A DNA stretch of 64,000 nucleotides. It comes from Kribbella sp. NBC_00382. GTDB taxonomy: Bacteria > Actinomycetota > Actinomycetes > Propionibacteriales > Kribbellaceae. This document shows positions 27,958-35,904 of the stretch, one piece after another. Position numbers and translations under genes: made by a program. Within the stretch, counting starts at the first letter, position 1, and each line of letters opens with the position of its first letter. The notes under the pieces were generated by a model. It was given only the letters and a program-made list of their open reading frames with translations. It searched no databases and was not told where the DNA came from. The stretch covers positions 4,960,001 through 5,024,000 of the forward strand of contig NZ_CP107954.1 of the NCBI RefSeq assembly GCF_036067295.1. Direction: 5' to 3'.

Positions 27958-27983
27958 AGTTAGGAAAGTTTCCTGTCCTAACT
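27958..27983 (-). promoter_or_regulatory. Palindromic operator upstream of the secreted sugar dehydrogenase
   Basis: GGAAAGTTTCC (27963-27973) is a perfect odd palindrome, flanked by AGTTA on the left and CTAACT on the right (one arm offset by 3 bases). TTAGGAAA...TTTCCTAA-type palindromes are common upstream of secreted carbohydrate enzymes in actinomycetes and are usually ascribed to ROK/NagC-like repressors. The assignment here is by resemblance. Confidence 0.45.
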
Positions 27984-28056
27984 ACCAGTTGGCATCACAC
28001 CACTGTCCGTCGAAGACTGTCAACCCTCCGGGAATGCGCTTGCCCAACGAACCGGT

Positions 28057-29073
28057 TCAGCTGACGGTGATCAGCACCTTGCCGGTGGCGCCCGCTTCGA
28101 CGGCCTGGTGCGCCTCAGCGGTCTGAGCCAGATCGAAGGTGTGCAGGGGGAGACCTGCTTCCTCGCCGACGGGCAGGACGCCGGCCGCGATCGCCGTACT
28201 GATGTCCTCGGCCGCGGCGGTGATGGCTTCCGCGCCGACGCTGTAGAGCAGCAGGAACTGGTACCGGGCGTTCAATCCCATGTTCGCGCGGATATCGAGG
28301 GTGATCGGCTGGTTGCCGTCGTTCGCGTAGATCGCGATGGTGCCGCGAGAGTTCAGGACCGCGAGGTTGAGCTCGTTGTTGGCGCCGGCGGCCACCTCGA
28401 CGATGATGTCGACGCCGTCCGGAGCGAAGGACCGGATCTGCTTCGCCGCATCCTCTTCGCGGTAGTTCACGACGTGATGCGCGCCTGCGGCTTCCGCATA
28501 CTTGGTCTTCCCCGGGCTGGTCGTCGCGATCACGGTCGCACCCGCCCAGCGAGCCAACTGAATCGCCGCGTGCCCAACTGCGCCGGCGCCGCCCGCGACC
28601 AGAACGACCTTGCCCTCAAGCGCACCCGGCGACAGTCGAGTCGGCCCACCTTCGGCAACCGTCAACGCACGATGCGCCGTGATTGCCGGTACGCCGACGC
28701 TCGCGCCGAGCTCGAATGAAGCGTCGTCCGCCAACGGAAAGACCCGCTCAGCCGGCAGCGTCGTGTACTCCTGCGCCGAACCGCTGAGCGGCCGCTGGTA
28801 CGCAGCCAGTGTCAGCCAGACCCGGTCGCCGACGTTGATCCCCTCCACGCCGGGGCCGACCGCGTCGATGGTCCCCGACCCGTCCTGGTTAGGGACCGAC
28901 TCAACGGCCTCACCGCCGTACAGCCCGGTCCGCGCCTTCCAGTCAGTCGGATTCACCCCCGACACCGCAATCTTCACCCGAACCTCACCCGCCGCAGGTT
29001 CAGGAACCTCACGCTCAACAAGACGAAGAACAGAGTCGGCCGCACCAAGCTGGTCAAACACGATTGATCTCAT
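28057..29073 (-). CDS. NADPH:quinone reductase-like medium-chain oxidoreductase
   Basis: The 338-residue protein begins MRSIVFDQLGAADSVL and has the GroES-like half (GVNPTDWKARTGLYG, VPNQDGSGTIDAVGPG) and a Rossmann half with VAGGAGAVGHAAIQLARW. Zinc ligands are absent, so it is in the zeta-crystallin/quinone reductase branch and probably reduces quinones or enones with NADPH. The ATG at 29071-29073 matches the family start; the frame runs on for another 38 codons upstream only because of a repeat block. That 97-bp repeat array begins about 60 bp upstream of its start and so lies in its promoter region. Confidence 0.88.
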   Translation of the reverse strand: MRSIVFDQLGAADSVLRLVEREVPEPAAGEVRVKIAVSGVNPTDWKARTGLYGGEAVESVPNQDGSGTIDAVGPGVEGINVGDRVWLTLAAYQRPLSGSAQEYTTLPAERVFPLADDASFELGASVGVPAITAHRALTVAEGGPTRLSPGALEGKVVLVAGGAGAVGHAAIQLARWAGATVIATTSPGKTKYAEAAGAHHVVNYREEDAAKQIRSFAPDGVDIIVEVAAGANNELNLAVLNSRGTIAIYANDGNQPITLDIRANMGLNARYQFLLLYSVGAEAITAAAEDISTAIAAGVLPVGEEAGLPLHTFDLAQTAEAHQAVEAGATGKVLITVS

Positions 29074-29129
29074 GCGAAGTACAGCCCCACAACCTCCCCA
29101 CCTATTCCACCCAACCCAACCCGAAGCCG

Positions 29130-29515
29130 CAGCCGGGCTAGCTGGTTGAGCGACGGCCGCCCGTATGTGGTGCGACTGCTTGCGCATCGCCCCGGCGGAT
29201 TGCCGGTCGCGTGGCTACTGGTGCCGAAGCCAGGCTGGCCGGTTGAGCCACGGCCGCTCGAACGGAGTGCAACCGCTTGCGCAACGCCTCGGCGGGTGGC
29301 GGTCGCCTTGCTGCTCGTGCTGTAGCTGGGCTGGCTGGTTGAGCGACGGCCGCCCGCATGGGGTGCGACTGCTTGCGCAACGCCCCTGCGGGTTGTCGGC
29401 CATGAGACTGCCGGTGCTGGGGTCGGGCTGACCTGTTGAGCCACGGTCGCTCGAACGGGGTCCGGCTGCTTGCGCAAGCTCCGGCCGCCAGGCCCCGGCA
29501 TGGCCGACCGGTTTG
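29130..29515. repeat. Four tandem ~97-bp repeats upstream of the quinone reductase
   Basis: The anchor TTGAG[CG][CG]ACGG starts at 29146, 29243, 29339 and 29436, giving periods of 97, 96 and 97 bp. Each unit runs GGCTGGCTGGTTGAGCGACG..., then CTGCTTGCGCAACGCC about 40 bases on, then a more variable GC-rich part. Because 97 is not a multiple of three, the open frames across it change frame from unit to unit and are not genes. A fifth copy lies inverted at 29783-29841. Confidence 0.85.
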
Positions 29516-29666
29516 GTCCGTACCGCGTAGGCCGCTGACGCACACTCGCTGCGCTGAGCGATTGTGGCTGTCTGGAAACTATTCGTCGTGGTGTGCAAGT
29601 TAGTTACCACCTACCCGCAGGTAGCGTCGGCATCACCCCAAACCCCACCATTCCCAACGGTCAGCC

Positions 29667-29702
29667 CGGCCAGCCCGACGACGACGGCCGTCGGGCTGGC
29701 CG
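29667..29702. terminator. Strong GC hairpin between repeat block and DUF6458 gene
   Basis: A perfect 14-bp stem (29667-29680 with 29689-29702, arm core CCAGCCCGACG) closes an 8-base loop. It lies 143 bp beyond the end of the DUF6458 gene on that gene's strand, so it could terminate its transcript. No T-run. Between 29516 and 29666 there is also a small hairpin CTACC-CGCA-GGTAG at 29611-29624 but no gene. Confidence 0.55.
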
Positions 29703-29782
29703 CCGACAGGGTGGACCCGCCCGGAGTTCCGTAGCCGCGTCGGGTCGCACGGATCGGGCTAGGGTCGCGCTTGGGCCCTGCC

Positions 29783-29841
29783 CGCCGGGGCGTTGCGCAA
29801 GCGGTGGCGCGCAGTTCGGGCGGCCGTTGCTCGCTTGTGGT
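29783..29841 (-). repeat. Inverted fifth copy of the 97-bp repeat
   Basis: On the minus strand these bases read as the conserved part of the repeat: GAGCAACGGCCGCCCG followed ~25 bases later by GCTTGCGCAACG. The copy sits at the end of the DUF6458 gene, in opposite orientation to the four tandem units 270 bp away. Confidence 0.7.
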
Positions 29842-29844
29842 GGA

Positions 29845-30078
29845 TCAGAGGCGCGGGTCCCGGGGGTCCCGGACGTCGCGGTGTTCTTCTACGACTGTGG
29901 TGTGGGTGGCTCGGGTGCGTTGGCTGTTCAGGAGGAGGAACAGGGCTATGCCCAGCGCGCCGGCGCCCATCAGGATGTAGCCGACCATGGTGAGGTCTAC
30001 GCCGCTGATCCGGTCCGAGACGGCGAATGCGAGTACGCCGCCAACGGCGAGCAGAAAGATTCCTGCGCCGATACCCAT
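29845..30078 (-). CDS. DUF6458 family small membrane protein
   Basis: This 77-residue protein has two transmembrane helices (IGAGIFLLAVGGVLAFAV and TMVGYILMGAGALGIALFLL) joined by a short DRISGVD loop, and a charged C-terminal tail ending RDVRDPRDPRL. This matches the small actinobacterial DUF6458 family of unknown function. GGAGG stands 6 bases before the ATG at 30078, which fixes the start; upstream extension has no family support. Confidence 0.85.
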   Translation of the reverse strand: MGIGAGIFLLAVGGVLAFAVSDRISGVDLTMVGYILMGAGALGIALFLLLNSQRTRATHTTVVEEHRDVRDPRDPRL

Positions 30079-30283
30079 CAGATTCCTCCAGGTTTCAGGC
30101 ACCGTCCTGCCCGGGGCGGCGGGCGGCGCCCACTCCGCGTACCCGGGTGGCCGACAGGGCAAACGGTGCCAAGGGGGCTGGTACCGGAATCTGTATGCGG
30201 TACACGATGTTGGGCAGAACAGGCCGGTTGTGACGTGGTGCACGGCGGACAAACTGGGTACCAGGTAGGCTCGGTCTGTTTGT

Positions 30284-30407
30284 GGAGGGGAGTATTCCTT
30301 CGCGGCAGCGTCGTCATCACGGTGAGCCTTGGGCCCACCCGGTGCTGTCGGTCCGAGAACCCGCGGGCGGAAGAGACCTCCGGACCGCCCTTGTCGACGT
30401 CCGGAGG
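30284..30407 (+). ncRNA. yybP-ykoY manganese riboswitch with Shine-Dalgarno switch
   Basis: The leader of terC has the conserved parts of the Mn2+ riboswitch: GGGGAGTA at 30287-30294, GTCGTCA at 30310-30316 followed by GTGAG, and GAGACCT at 30373-30379. P1 is GGAGG (30284-30288) paired with CCTCC (30377-30381). The same 3' strand, extended to CCTCCGG (30377-30383), is perfectly complementary to the ribosome binding site CCGGAGG (30401-30407). Thus without metal the SD would be sequestered, and with Mn2+ P1 forms and frees it: translational activation. The mechanism is inferred from the pairings and known for the class. Confidence 0.88.
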
Positions 30408-30413
30408 AAAACC

Positions 30414-31409
30414 ATGGTCTCTGCCGTGCCTGCTCAGGTGTGGATCCTTACGATCGTCGGTCTGCTGGCGATCGTCGCCTTCGATCTGATCGTGATCGCC
30501 CGCCGCAACCACACGGTCACCATCAAGGACGCGACCCGCTGGGTGCTGTTCTACGTCGGGCTGGCCGCCGTCTTCGCTCTGCTGCTGTTCGTCTTCAAAC
30601 CCGGTGACGCGTCCGGCTCGGAGTTCGTCGCCGGGTACATCACCGAGTACAGCCTCAGCGTCGACAATCTGTTCGTCTTCGTGATCATCATGGCCAGGTT
30701 CGCGGTCCCGTCGCTGGCCCAGGACAAGGTGCTCTACATCGGCATCGTCGTCTCGATGCTGCTCCGCGCCGTCTTCATCCTGGCCGGCGCCGCCGCGATC
30801 GCCGCGGCCAGCTGGGTGTTCTACATCTTCGGCGCGTTCCTGGTCTACACCGCGGTCCGGCTCGCGCTCGAAGGCGAGAACGACGAGACGGACTTCCAGG
30901 AGAACGTGGTCATTCGCGGTATGCGCCGGATCCTGCCGCTGCAGCACGACTACGACGGCGCCAAGCTGGTCAGTACGAACTCCGCCGGCAAGAAGATGCT
31001 CACCCCGCTGGTGATCGTGATCTCCGCGATCGGCATGGCCAACGTGATCTTCGCGCTCGACTCGATCCCGGCGATCTTCGGCCTGACCCAGGACGCGTAC
31101 GTCGTACTGACCGCCAACGCCTTCGCGCTGATGGGCCTGCGGCAGCTGTACTTCCTGATCGGCGGCCTGCTCGAGCGGGTCATCTACCTCAACGTCGGCC
31201 TGTCCGTGATCCTCGCCTTCATCGGCGTGAAGCTGATCATCGAGGCGCTGCACGGCTCGCACATCGACGACATCGGAGCAATCCACCTGCCGCACATCGG
31301 GATCGCCACCTCGCTCGGCTTCATCGCCGGAACCCTCCTCGTGACGACGGTCGCCAGCCTGATCAAGACCGGCCACGACCGCCGCCGCGTGGAGGCCGAG
31401 GTCGACTAG
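30414..31409 (+). CDS. TerC family membrane protein (probable Mn2+ exporter)
   Basis: This 331-residue integral membrane protein has about nine transmembrane segments and the two signature acidic motifs of the TerC/Alx family, EYSLSVDNLFVFV and FALDSIPAIFG, whose aspartates are thought to bind metal. It is of the Alx/YceF type that exports manganese, consistent with the Mn2+ riboswitch in its leader. CCGGAGG 6 bases before the ATG at 30414 fixes the start; an in-frame upstream start would read through the riboswitch. It overlaps the convergent MFS gene by 4 bp. Confidence 0.92.
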   Translation: MVSAVPAQVWILTIVGLLAIVAFDLIVIARRNHTVTIKDATRWVLFYVGLAAVFALLLFVFKPGDASGSEFVAGYITEYSLSVDNLFVFVIIMARFAVPSLAQDKVLYIGIVVSMLLRAVFILAGAAAIAAASWVFYIFGAFLVYTAVRLALEGENDETDFQENVVIRGMRRILPLQHDYDGAKLVSTNSAGKKMLTPLVIVISAIGMANVIFALDSIPAIFGLTQDAYVVLTANAFALMGLRQLYFLIGGLLERVIYLNVGLSVILAFIGVKLIIEALHGSHIDDIGAIHLPHIGIATSLGFIAGTLLVTTVASLIKTGHDRRRVEAEVD

Positions 31410-32677
31410 CTCTTCGCCGCTTCTGCGGCCGGTACTACGTTGCGCGTATCCGGCCGCAGTCGCAGGTAGAGCAGCGGGATCGGGGACAGGATCAGCCCCG
31501 AGACCGTCAGCGCGGTACGGATCGACGTCGCCCCGGCCAGCGCCCCGAGCGGGGGACCGCCGGCGACCTGGCCGATGGCGTTCGCCTGACCGACCATCGA
31601 GATCACCGTCGCGCGTGACTTCGAGTCGAGGTTGCGGTTCAGCCAGGCGGACTCGATCGGGTAGCTGATGGTGGCCGCGATCGCGCCGAACCACATCGCC
31701 GCCAGTGCGATCCAGAGCTGCCCGGCGAGGGCGAATCCGATCACGCCGGCCAGCTGGAACAGGCTGAGCAGGGCGAGCAATCCATTCGGGTGCAGAGAGT
31801 TGACCCGGTCGGCCGAGACCTTGTTGACCACTAGCGAAGCGCCCAGCGCCAGGAATGTACCGATCAGCGAGAAGACCGTGAACCAGACAGCCGGATTGGT
31901 CGTACCGAGCAGGTCGGGGAAGTGGAAGTCGGACAGGATCTTCACCGACCACAACCGGTCGAAGGCCTCACTGGACAGCCCTGAGATCAGGCTGATCAGC
32001 ACCAGGGCACGGACCACCGGGCGGCGCCGGGCCACCGCCAGACCGTGCTTGAACGTGTCGGCCATCTGCTGGAAGTTGTCCCGCTCGGCGGCCGGGGTCG
32101 GGTGGAAGTTCTGCTCGCGCATGAAGAAGAACAGGACCAGGGCGAGCAGGATCATTCCGATGCCCGCCACCTTCATCGGCAGGCTCAGGCTGAGCAGCCC
32201 GATCGCACCCGCCGAGACGGTGCCGGCGATCTGCGCGGCCAGCGAGATCTGCTGGCTGCGGACGAAGATCGGGCCGACGTTGTCCTCACCGAGTTCGTCG
32301 GTGATCCAGGCCTGGTCGGCGCCCGAGGTGAAGGTGTAGCCGAGTCCCCAGATCACCTGGGCGATCAGGATGGCGAAGAACGCGGGAACGAAGCCCTGGA
32401 GCAGGAACGAGACCCCGATCAGGGCGAACCCGATCAGCACCGACAACCGCCGGCTGCGCAGGTCGGCGACGATCCCGGTCGGGATCTCGAACAGGAAGCA
32501 GGCGATCTCCATCGTCGTCCCGACCAGGACGAGCTGGAGCGGGCTGAGCCCGACTTCCTTGATCTGGTAAACGAGGTTGAGGGTGAAGGTCAGCGCGGAA
32601 AGATAGGCCCAGACGCCATGGAAGGCGTAGTAGGTCCGGGCCGGATCGGCCCCTCGGTAGGCAGGAAAAAACGGCAT
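31406..32677 (-). CDS. MFS transporter (multidrug/DHA-like)
   Basis: This 423-residue protein has 12 predicted transmembrane segments. The first cytoplasmic loop carries a variant of MFS motif A (GIVADLRSRRLSVLIG) and TM4-5 holds GLGYTFTSGADQAWITDEL, typical of the group annotated as tetracycline-resistance-like or DHA exporters. Substrate unknown. An odd feature is a charged central loop (EQNFHPTPAAERDNFQQM). The upstream intergenic region to the divergent kinase gene contains a TetR-like palindrome at 32783-32798. Confidence 0.87.
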   Translation of the reverse strand: MPFFPAYRGADPARTYYAFHGVWAYLSALTFTLNLVYQIKEVGLSPLQLVLVGTTMEIACFLFEIPTGIVADLRSRRLSVLIGFALIGVSFLLQGFVPAFFAILIAQVIWGLGYTFTSGADQAWITDELGEDNVGPIFVRSQQISLAAQIAGTVSAGAIGLLSLSLPMKVAGIGMILLALVLFFFMREQNFHPTPAAERDNFQQMADTFKHGLAVARRRPVVRALVLISLISGLSSEAFDRLWSVKILSDFHFPDLLGTTNPAVWFTVFSLIGTFLALGASLVVNKVSADRVNSLHPNGLLALLSLFQLAGVIGFALAGQLWIALAAMWFGAIAATISYPIESAWLNRNLDSKSRATVISMVGQANAIGQVAGGPPLGALAGATSIRTALTVSGLILSPIPLLYLRLRPDTRNVVPAAEAAKS

Positions 32678-32782
32678 CGTGGCTGTACTCCTGAAAGCTA
32701 CACGTCAGTTGGGCATGACAAAGCGCGACCGTGCTGGGCGACGGTCAAAGCGCCGGACGTGACGCACAACGGCACAGCTCGC

Positions 32783-32798
32783 CTGACAGTTGTGTCAG
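32783..32798. promoter_or_regulatory. Palindrome in the MFS/kinase divergent intergenic region
   Basis: CTGACA-GTTG-TGTCAG is a perfect 6-bp inverted repeat about 105 bp upstream of the MFS start. The 316-bp gap (32678-32993) also has a hairpin GCCCGCGA/TCGCGGGC at 32869-32894 and CATACT at 32982-32987, a likely -10 box of the kinase gene. No gene is visible in the gap. Use as an operator is inferred. Confidence 0.4.
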
Positions 32799-32993
32799 TC
32801 AGCGGCGGAAGTGCGCTTTCAGGAAGAAGCTTGCATGTCGCCGATGCTAAACCAGACTTCGGGTCGCCGCCCGCGAATTTCGTTACTCGCGGGCACCGAA
32901 TACCCGGTTGGGCAGCCTCCGCAGGGGTACCATCGAAGAAGCCCGGCCCGGCCGTTCCCCCGTGATGGTCGGGTCGGGTCTCATACTGGCCGG

Positions 32994-33902
32994 GTGCTAT
33001 CGACACTGCGGGACGTCACCGCACGGCTCGAGCTGACCTTCGAAAGTTTCGAGGAAACCCGCCCGGCCGACGCGGACTCGGTCGGAAACGGCAACTGGCT
33101 CGGGCACACTCCGACCGGGCAGTGCCTGGTACTGCGGCGCTATCACGTACTGCGCACCGAGGCCGACCTCGCCTACGAGAGCGCGGTACTACATCACCTC
33201 ACGGCCAAAGGGTGGACCGTGCCGACGCCGGTCGCGGGACCGGTCTGGCACGACGGGCGGCTGTGGGCGGCGACGCGGTTCGTGCCGGGCAAGCCGCATG
33301 CTGCGGAGACCGCCGAGCAGGTCGAGAAGCGGGGGTCGGTACTTGCGCGGCTGCATGCCGACCTGCGGGAGCTCGAGCTGGGGCAGCGGCACGGGTTCTT
33401 CCAGGGATGCGATCTGGAGGCGATGGGTGCCTTCCAGGATTGGGATCCCGGTGTTGTTGCCCTGCGCACGGAACGCGGTGATCTGGCTGACTGGGCCGAG
33501 GCGGCGATGGCCGAGGTCAAGCAGCTCGTTGCTGGGAGCAACTTATCGACATTGCCGCAAACGGTGGTGCACGGCGACTTCGCGGAGTGGAACCTGCACA
33601 TCACCGATGACCGGCTGAGCGGGATCATCGACTTCGATCTGGTGCATGCGGACAGTCGGTCGTGGGAGTTCGTGATCGCGCGCGTTCATCGGTCGCCGGG
33701 GCTGCTGACCGGTTACCAGCGGACGGCGACGGAGCTGGGCATTCCGTTGAGTGAGGAAGAGATGGCCGCGATCGACCCGCTGCAACGCGTCTTCCGGGTC
33801 AACATGGTGATGGCTGAGCTCTGGTCAGGACCTCGCACGGGGCGTTTCGACGTACCGATGATCGAACGGCAACTGGGTCGCACCGGCACTCCCAAGCCGT
33901 AG
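32994..33902 (+). CDS. Aminoglycoside phosphotransferase (APH) family kinase
   Basis: The 302-residue protein has the APH/protein-kinase-like fold: a nucleotide-binding N-lobe (GNGNWLGHTPTGQCLVLRRYH), the catalytic loop VVHGDFAEWNLHI (HGD-x4-N) and the metal-binding GIIDFDLVH. Such proteins phosphorylate small molecules such as aminoglycosides, choline or sugars; the substrate is unknown. GTG at 32994 follows CATACT by 6 bases, suggesting a leaderless mRNA; the frame is open further upstream without family support. A GNAT gene follows 10 bp downstream. Confidence 0.85.
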   Translation: MLSTLRDVTARLELTFESFEETRPADADSVGNGNWLGHTPTGQCLVLRRYHVLRTEADLAYESAVLHHLTAKGWTVPTPVAGPVWHDGRLWAATRFVPGKPHAAETAEQVEKRGSVLARLHADLRELELGQRHGFFQGCDLEAMGAFQDWDPGVVALRTERGDLADWAEAAMAEVKQLVAGSNLSTLPQTVVHGDFAEWNLHITDDRLSGIIDFDLVHADSRSWEFVIARVHRSPGLLTGYQRTATELGIPLSEEEMAAIDPLQRVFRVNMVMAELWSGPRTGRFDVPMIERQLGRTGTPKP

Positions 33903-33912
33903 GGTTCAAGCC

Positions 33913-34503
33913 ATGCCTGTGCTTGTTGAACCGGCCCTGCCCACTGGAATCCTGCGCGATGAAGAGCAGCCTCGGTTGATGGGTGACGGGCTGGTGCTGC
34001 GGCCGTGGGGTGTCGACGATGCGCCGTTGGTGCGGGAGGCCTTTGAGTGCCCGGATATCCAGCGGTGGCACGTTCGTCGGCTTGATACTGCTGAAGAGGC
34101 CATCGAGTGGACTGTTCAATGGCCTTTGCGGTGGGCTGCCGAGGAGGCTGTGAGCTGGGCCATCGTCGATGACGGCAATGAGCCGGTTGGGCAGGTGGGG
34201 CTGCGCAGCATCTCGTTGGCGGAGGCGGTGGCCGGAGTTTCGTACTGGGTGCTGCCGGCCGCACGGGGACGAGGACTGGCCGTGCGGGCTGTGCAGGTTA
34301 TGTGTGATTGGGCTTTCGGCGAGGTCGGCCTCCATCGGTTGGAGAACCATCACTCGACCCTGAACGACGCCTCCTGCCGGGTCGCGGAGAAGACCGGTTT
34401 CGCTCACGAAGGAACGCTGCGGCAGGCGATCAAGCACGCCGACGGCTGGCACGACTGGCACGTCCACGGCCGCCTCCGCGCCGAAGTACTCGGCGGCCAG
34501 TGA
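33913..34503 (+). CDS. GNAT family N-acetyltransferase (RimJ/RimL-like)
   Basis: This 196-residue protein has the RimJ/RimL layout: LVLRPWGVDDAPLV at the start of the domain, acetyl-CoA motif A in VLPAARGRGLAVRAVQVMC and motif B NDASCRVAEKTGFAHEGTLR. Ribosomal-protein or small-molecule acetylation is possible; the substrate is unknown. It lies 10 bp after the kinase gene, probably in the same operon. Its ~30-residue N-terminal extension before the domain is slightly longer than usual. Confidence 0.87.
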   Translation: MPVLVEPALPTGILRDEEQPRLMGDGLVLRPWGVDDAPLVREAFECPDIQRWHVRRLDTAEEAIEWTVQWPLRWAAEEAVSWAIVDDGNEPVGQVGLRSISLAEAVAGVSYWVLPAARGRGLAVRAVQVMCDWAFGEVGLHRLENHHSTLNDASCRVAEKTGFAHEGTLRQAIKHADGWHDWHVHGRLRAEVLGGQ

Positions 34504-34666
34504 GAACTCAAGTCTTGACATAAGCGGCAGGCAGCGGTTGACTGCGATATAGTTCACTAAGGAAATAAAGTCAGTGCATCAGGTCAAGGGTCGCAGCTCA
34601 GAGTGACCCCACCTGGCGCGCTGCCGGCCGCCCAGGTCCCGTGGAGTCCCGCGGGACCTTGTGGCG

Positions 34667-34687
34667 TTTGTTGCTATAAGCAACAAA
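34667..34687. promoter_or_regulatory. 9-3-9 inverted repeat upstream of the fucoside ABC operon
   Basis: TTTGTTGCT-ATA-AGCAACAAA is a perfect 21-bp inverted repeat in the 399-bp gap before the permease gene. Other elements in the gap (34504-34902) are TTGACA at 34515, TATAGT at 34548 (spacing too long to be one promoter) and a hairpin GGTCCCG/CGGGACC at 34636-34658; no gene is visible. The size and symmetry are those of a LacI- or ROK-type operator, but no such regulator is encoded nearby. Confidence 0.6.
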
Positions 34688-34902
34688 TCTGCCGAGCTTG
34701 TGGAGTCGGCCGGAAATCCTTGTAGGCAAGGCCGGAGCCGTCATGGTCAAGGTCCGGTATCGACAGTGAATGTTGCTCTTCCACTCATCGGGGTTCTGTG
34801 TCATTCTCCCGGTGGAAGCCAACATCCTATCGGATATCGGTTTGGCTCCGAGAAGTCAGCGGATCGTCACAGTACGTGCGGCAACACCGAAGGGACGCAG
34901 GT

Positions 34903-35904
34903 GTGAGCGGAACGATCGAGGTGAAACCGGCGCCGACAGCGCCGGCGCTGAATCAGGCGGTGAGAACGCCCCGGAAGATACCGCGGCCGAGCCGCTGGAC
35001 CGAGGCGCGGCGCAGTTTCCGCCGGCACTGGCAGCTCTACCTGCTGATCATCGTCCCACTCGCGTACTTCGTGGTCTTCAAGTACATCCCGATCTCCAAC
35101 GCGGTGATCGCGTTCAAGGACTACAGCCCGGTCAAGGGACCGTGGGGCAGCCCGTGGGTCGGCTTCAAGAACTTCGAACTGTTCTTCCAGAACCCGGTGT
35201 TCTGGACCCTGGTGAAGAACACGTTCTTTCTCGCCGCCTACACCGTGCTGGCCAGCTTCCCGATCCCGATCATCCTGGCGATCGCGCTGAACGAGATCCG
35301 GGTCGGCGTCTTCAAGAAGACGGTGCAACTCGTCACCTACGCGCCGTACTTCATCTCGACCGTGGTCGTGGTCTCGATGACGATCCTGGTGCTCTCCCCG
35401 CAGCTCGGGTTCGTGAACGACGCGATCGGGCTGTTCGGGATCCCGAAGATCGACTTCCTCGGCCGGCCGGACTACTTCCGGCACATCTACGTCTGGTCCG
35501 ACGTCTGGCAGACCACCGGGTACTCCGCGGTGATCTACCTGGCCGCGCTGGCCGGCATCGACCCGGCGCTGCACGAGTCGGCCCGGATCGACGGGGCCAG
35601 CCGGTTGCAGCGGATCCGGAACGTGGACCTGCCCGGCATCATGCCGACCGCGGTGATCATCCTGGTCCTCGGCGTCGGCAACATCATGTCGATCGGGTTC
35701 GAGAAGGCCTTCCTGCTGCAGAACCCGCTGAACACCGCGCAGTCCGAGATCATCGCGACCTACGTCTACAAGACCGGCCTGCTGAACGCCGACTTCAGCA
35801 TGGCGACCGCGATCGGGCTGTTCAACTCCGTCATCAACCTCGTCCTGCTGGTGGTCGTGAACTTCGTCGCCAAGCGGATCACCGGGAACGGACTGTGGTC
35901 ATGA
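34903..35904 (+). CDS. ABC sugar permease, LplB type
   Basis: This 333-residue inner-membrane protein has six predicted transmembrane helices. After a cytoplasmic basic N-terminus comes HWQLYLLIIVPLAYFVVFKY, and the EAA loop reads ESARIDGASRLQRIRNVDLP. The strong resemblance is to LplB, permease of the LplABC-type importers for oligosaccharides, which work with a separate shared ATPase; none is encoded here. GTG at 34903 is the likely start. It is first in the operon permease-permease-binding protein-GH95, with an ATGA overlap to the next gene. Confidence 0.92.
   Translation: MSGTIEVKPAPTAPALNQAVRTPRKIPRPSRWTEARRSFRRHWQLYLLIIVPLAYFVVFKYIPISNAVIAFKDYSPVKGPWGSPWVGFKNFELFFQNPVFWTLVKNTFFLAAYTVLASFPIPIILAIALNEIRVGVFKKTVQLVTYAPYFISTVVVVSMTILVLSPQLGFVNDAIGLFGIPKIDFLGRPDYFRHIYVWSDVWQTTGYSAVIYLAALAGIDPALHESARIDGASRLQRIRNVDLPGIMPTAVIILVLGVGNIMSIGFEKAFLLQNPLNTAQSEIIATYVYKTGLLNADFSMATAIGLFNSVINLVLLVVVNFVAKRITGNGLWS

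Noticed and set aside
29138-29610. Several minus-strand frames with Ala/Arg/Ser-rich repeats
   Set aside because: They arise from the 97-bp repeat units, whose length shifts the frame from unit to unit.
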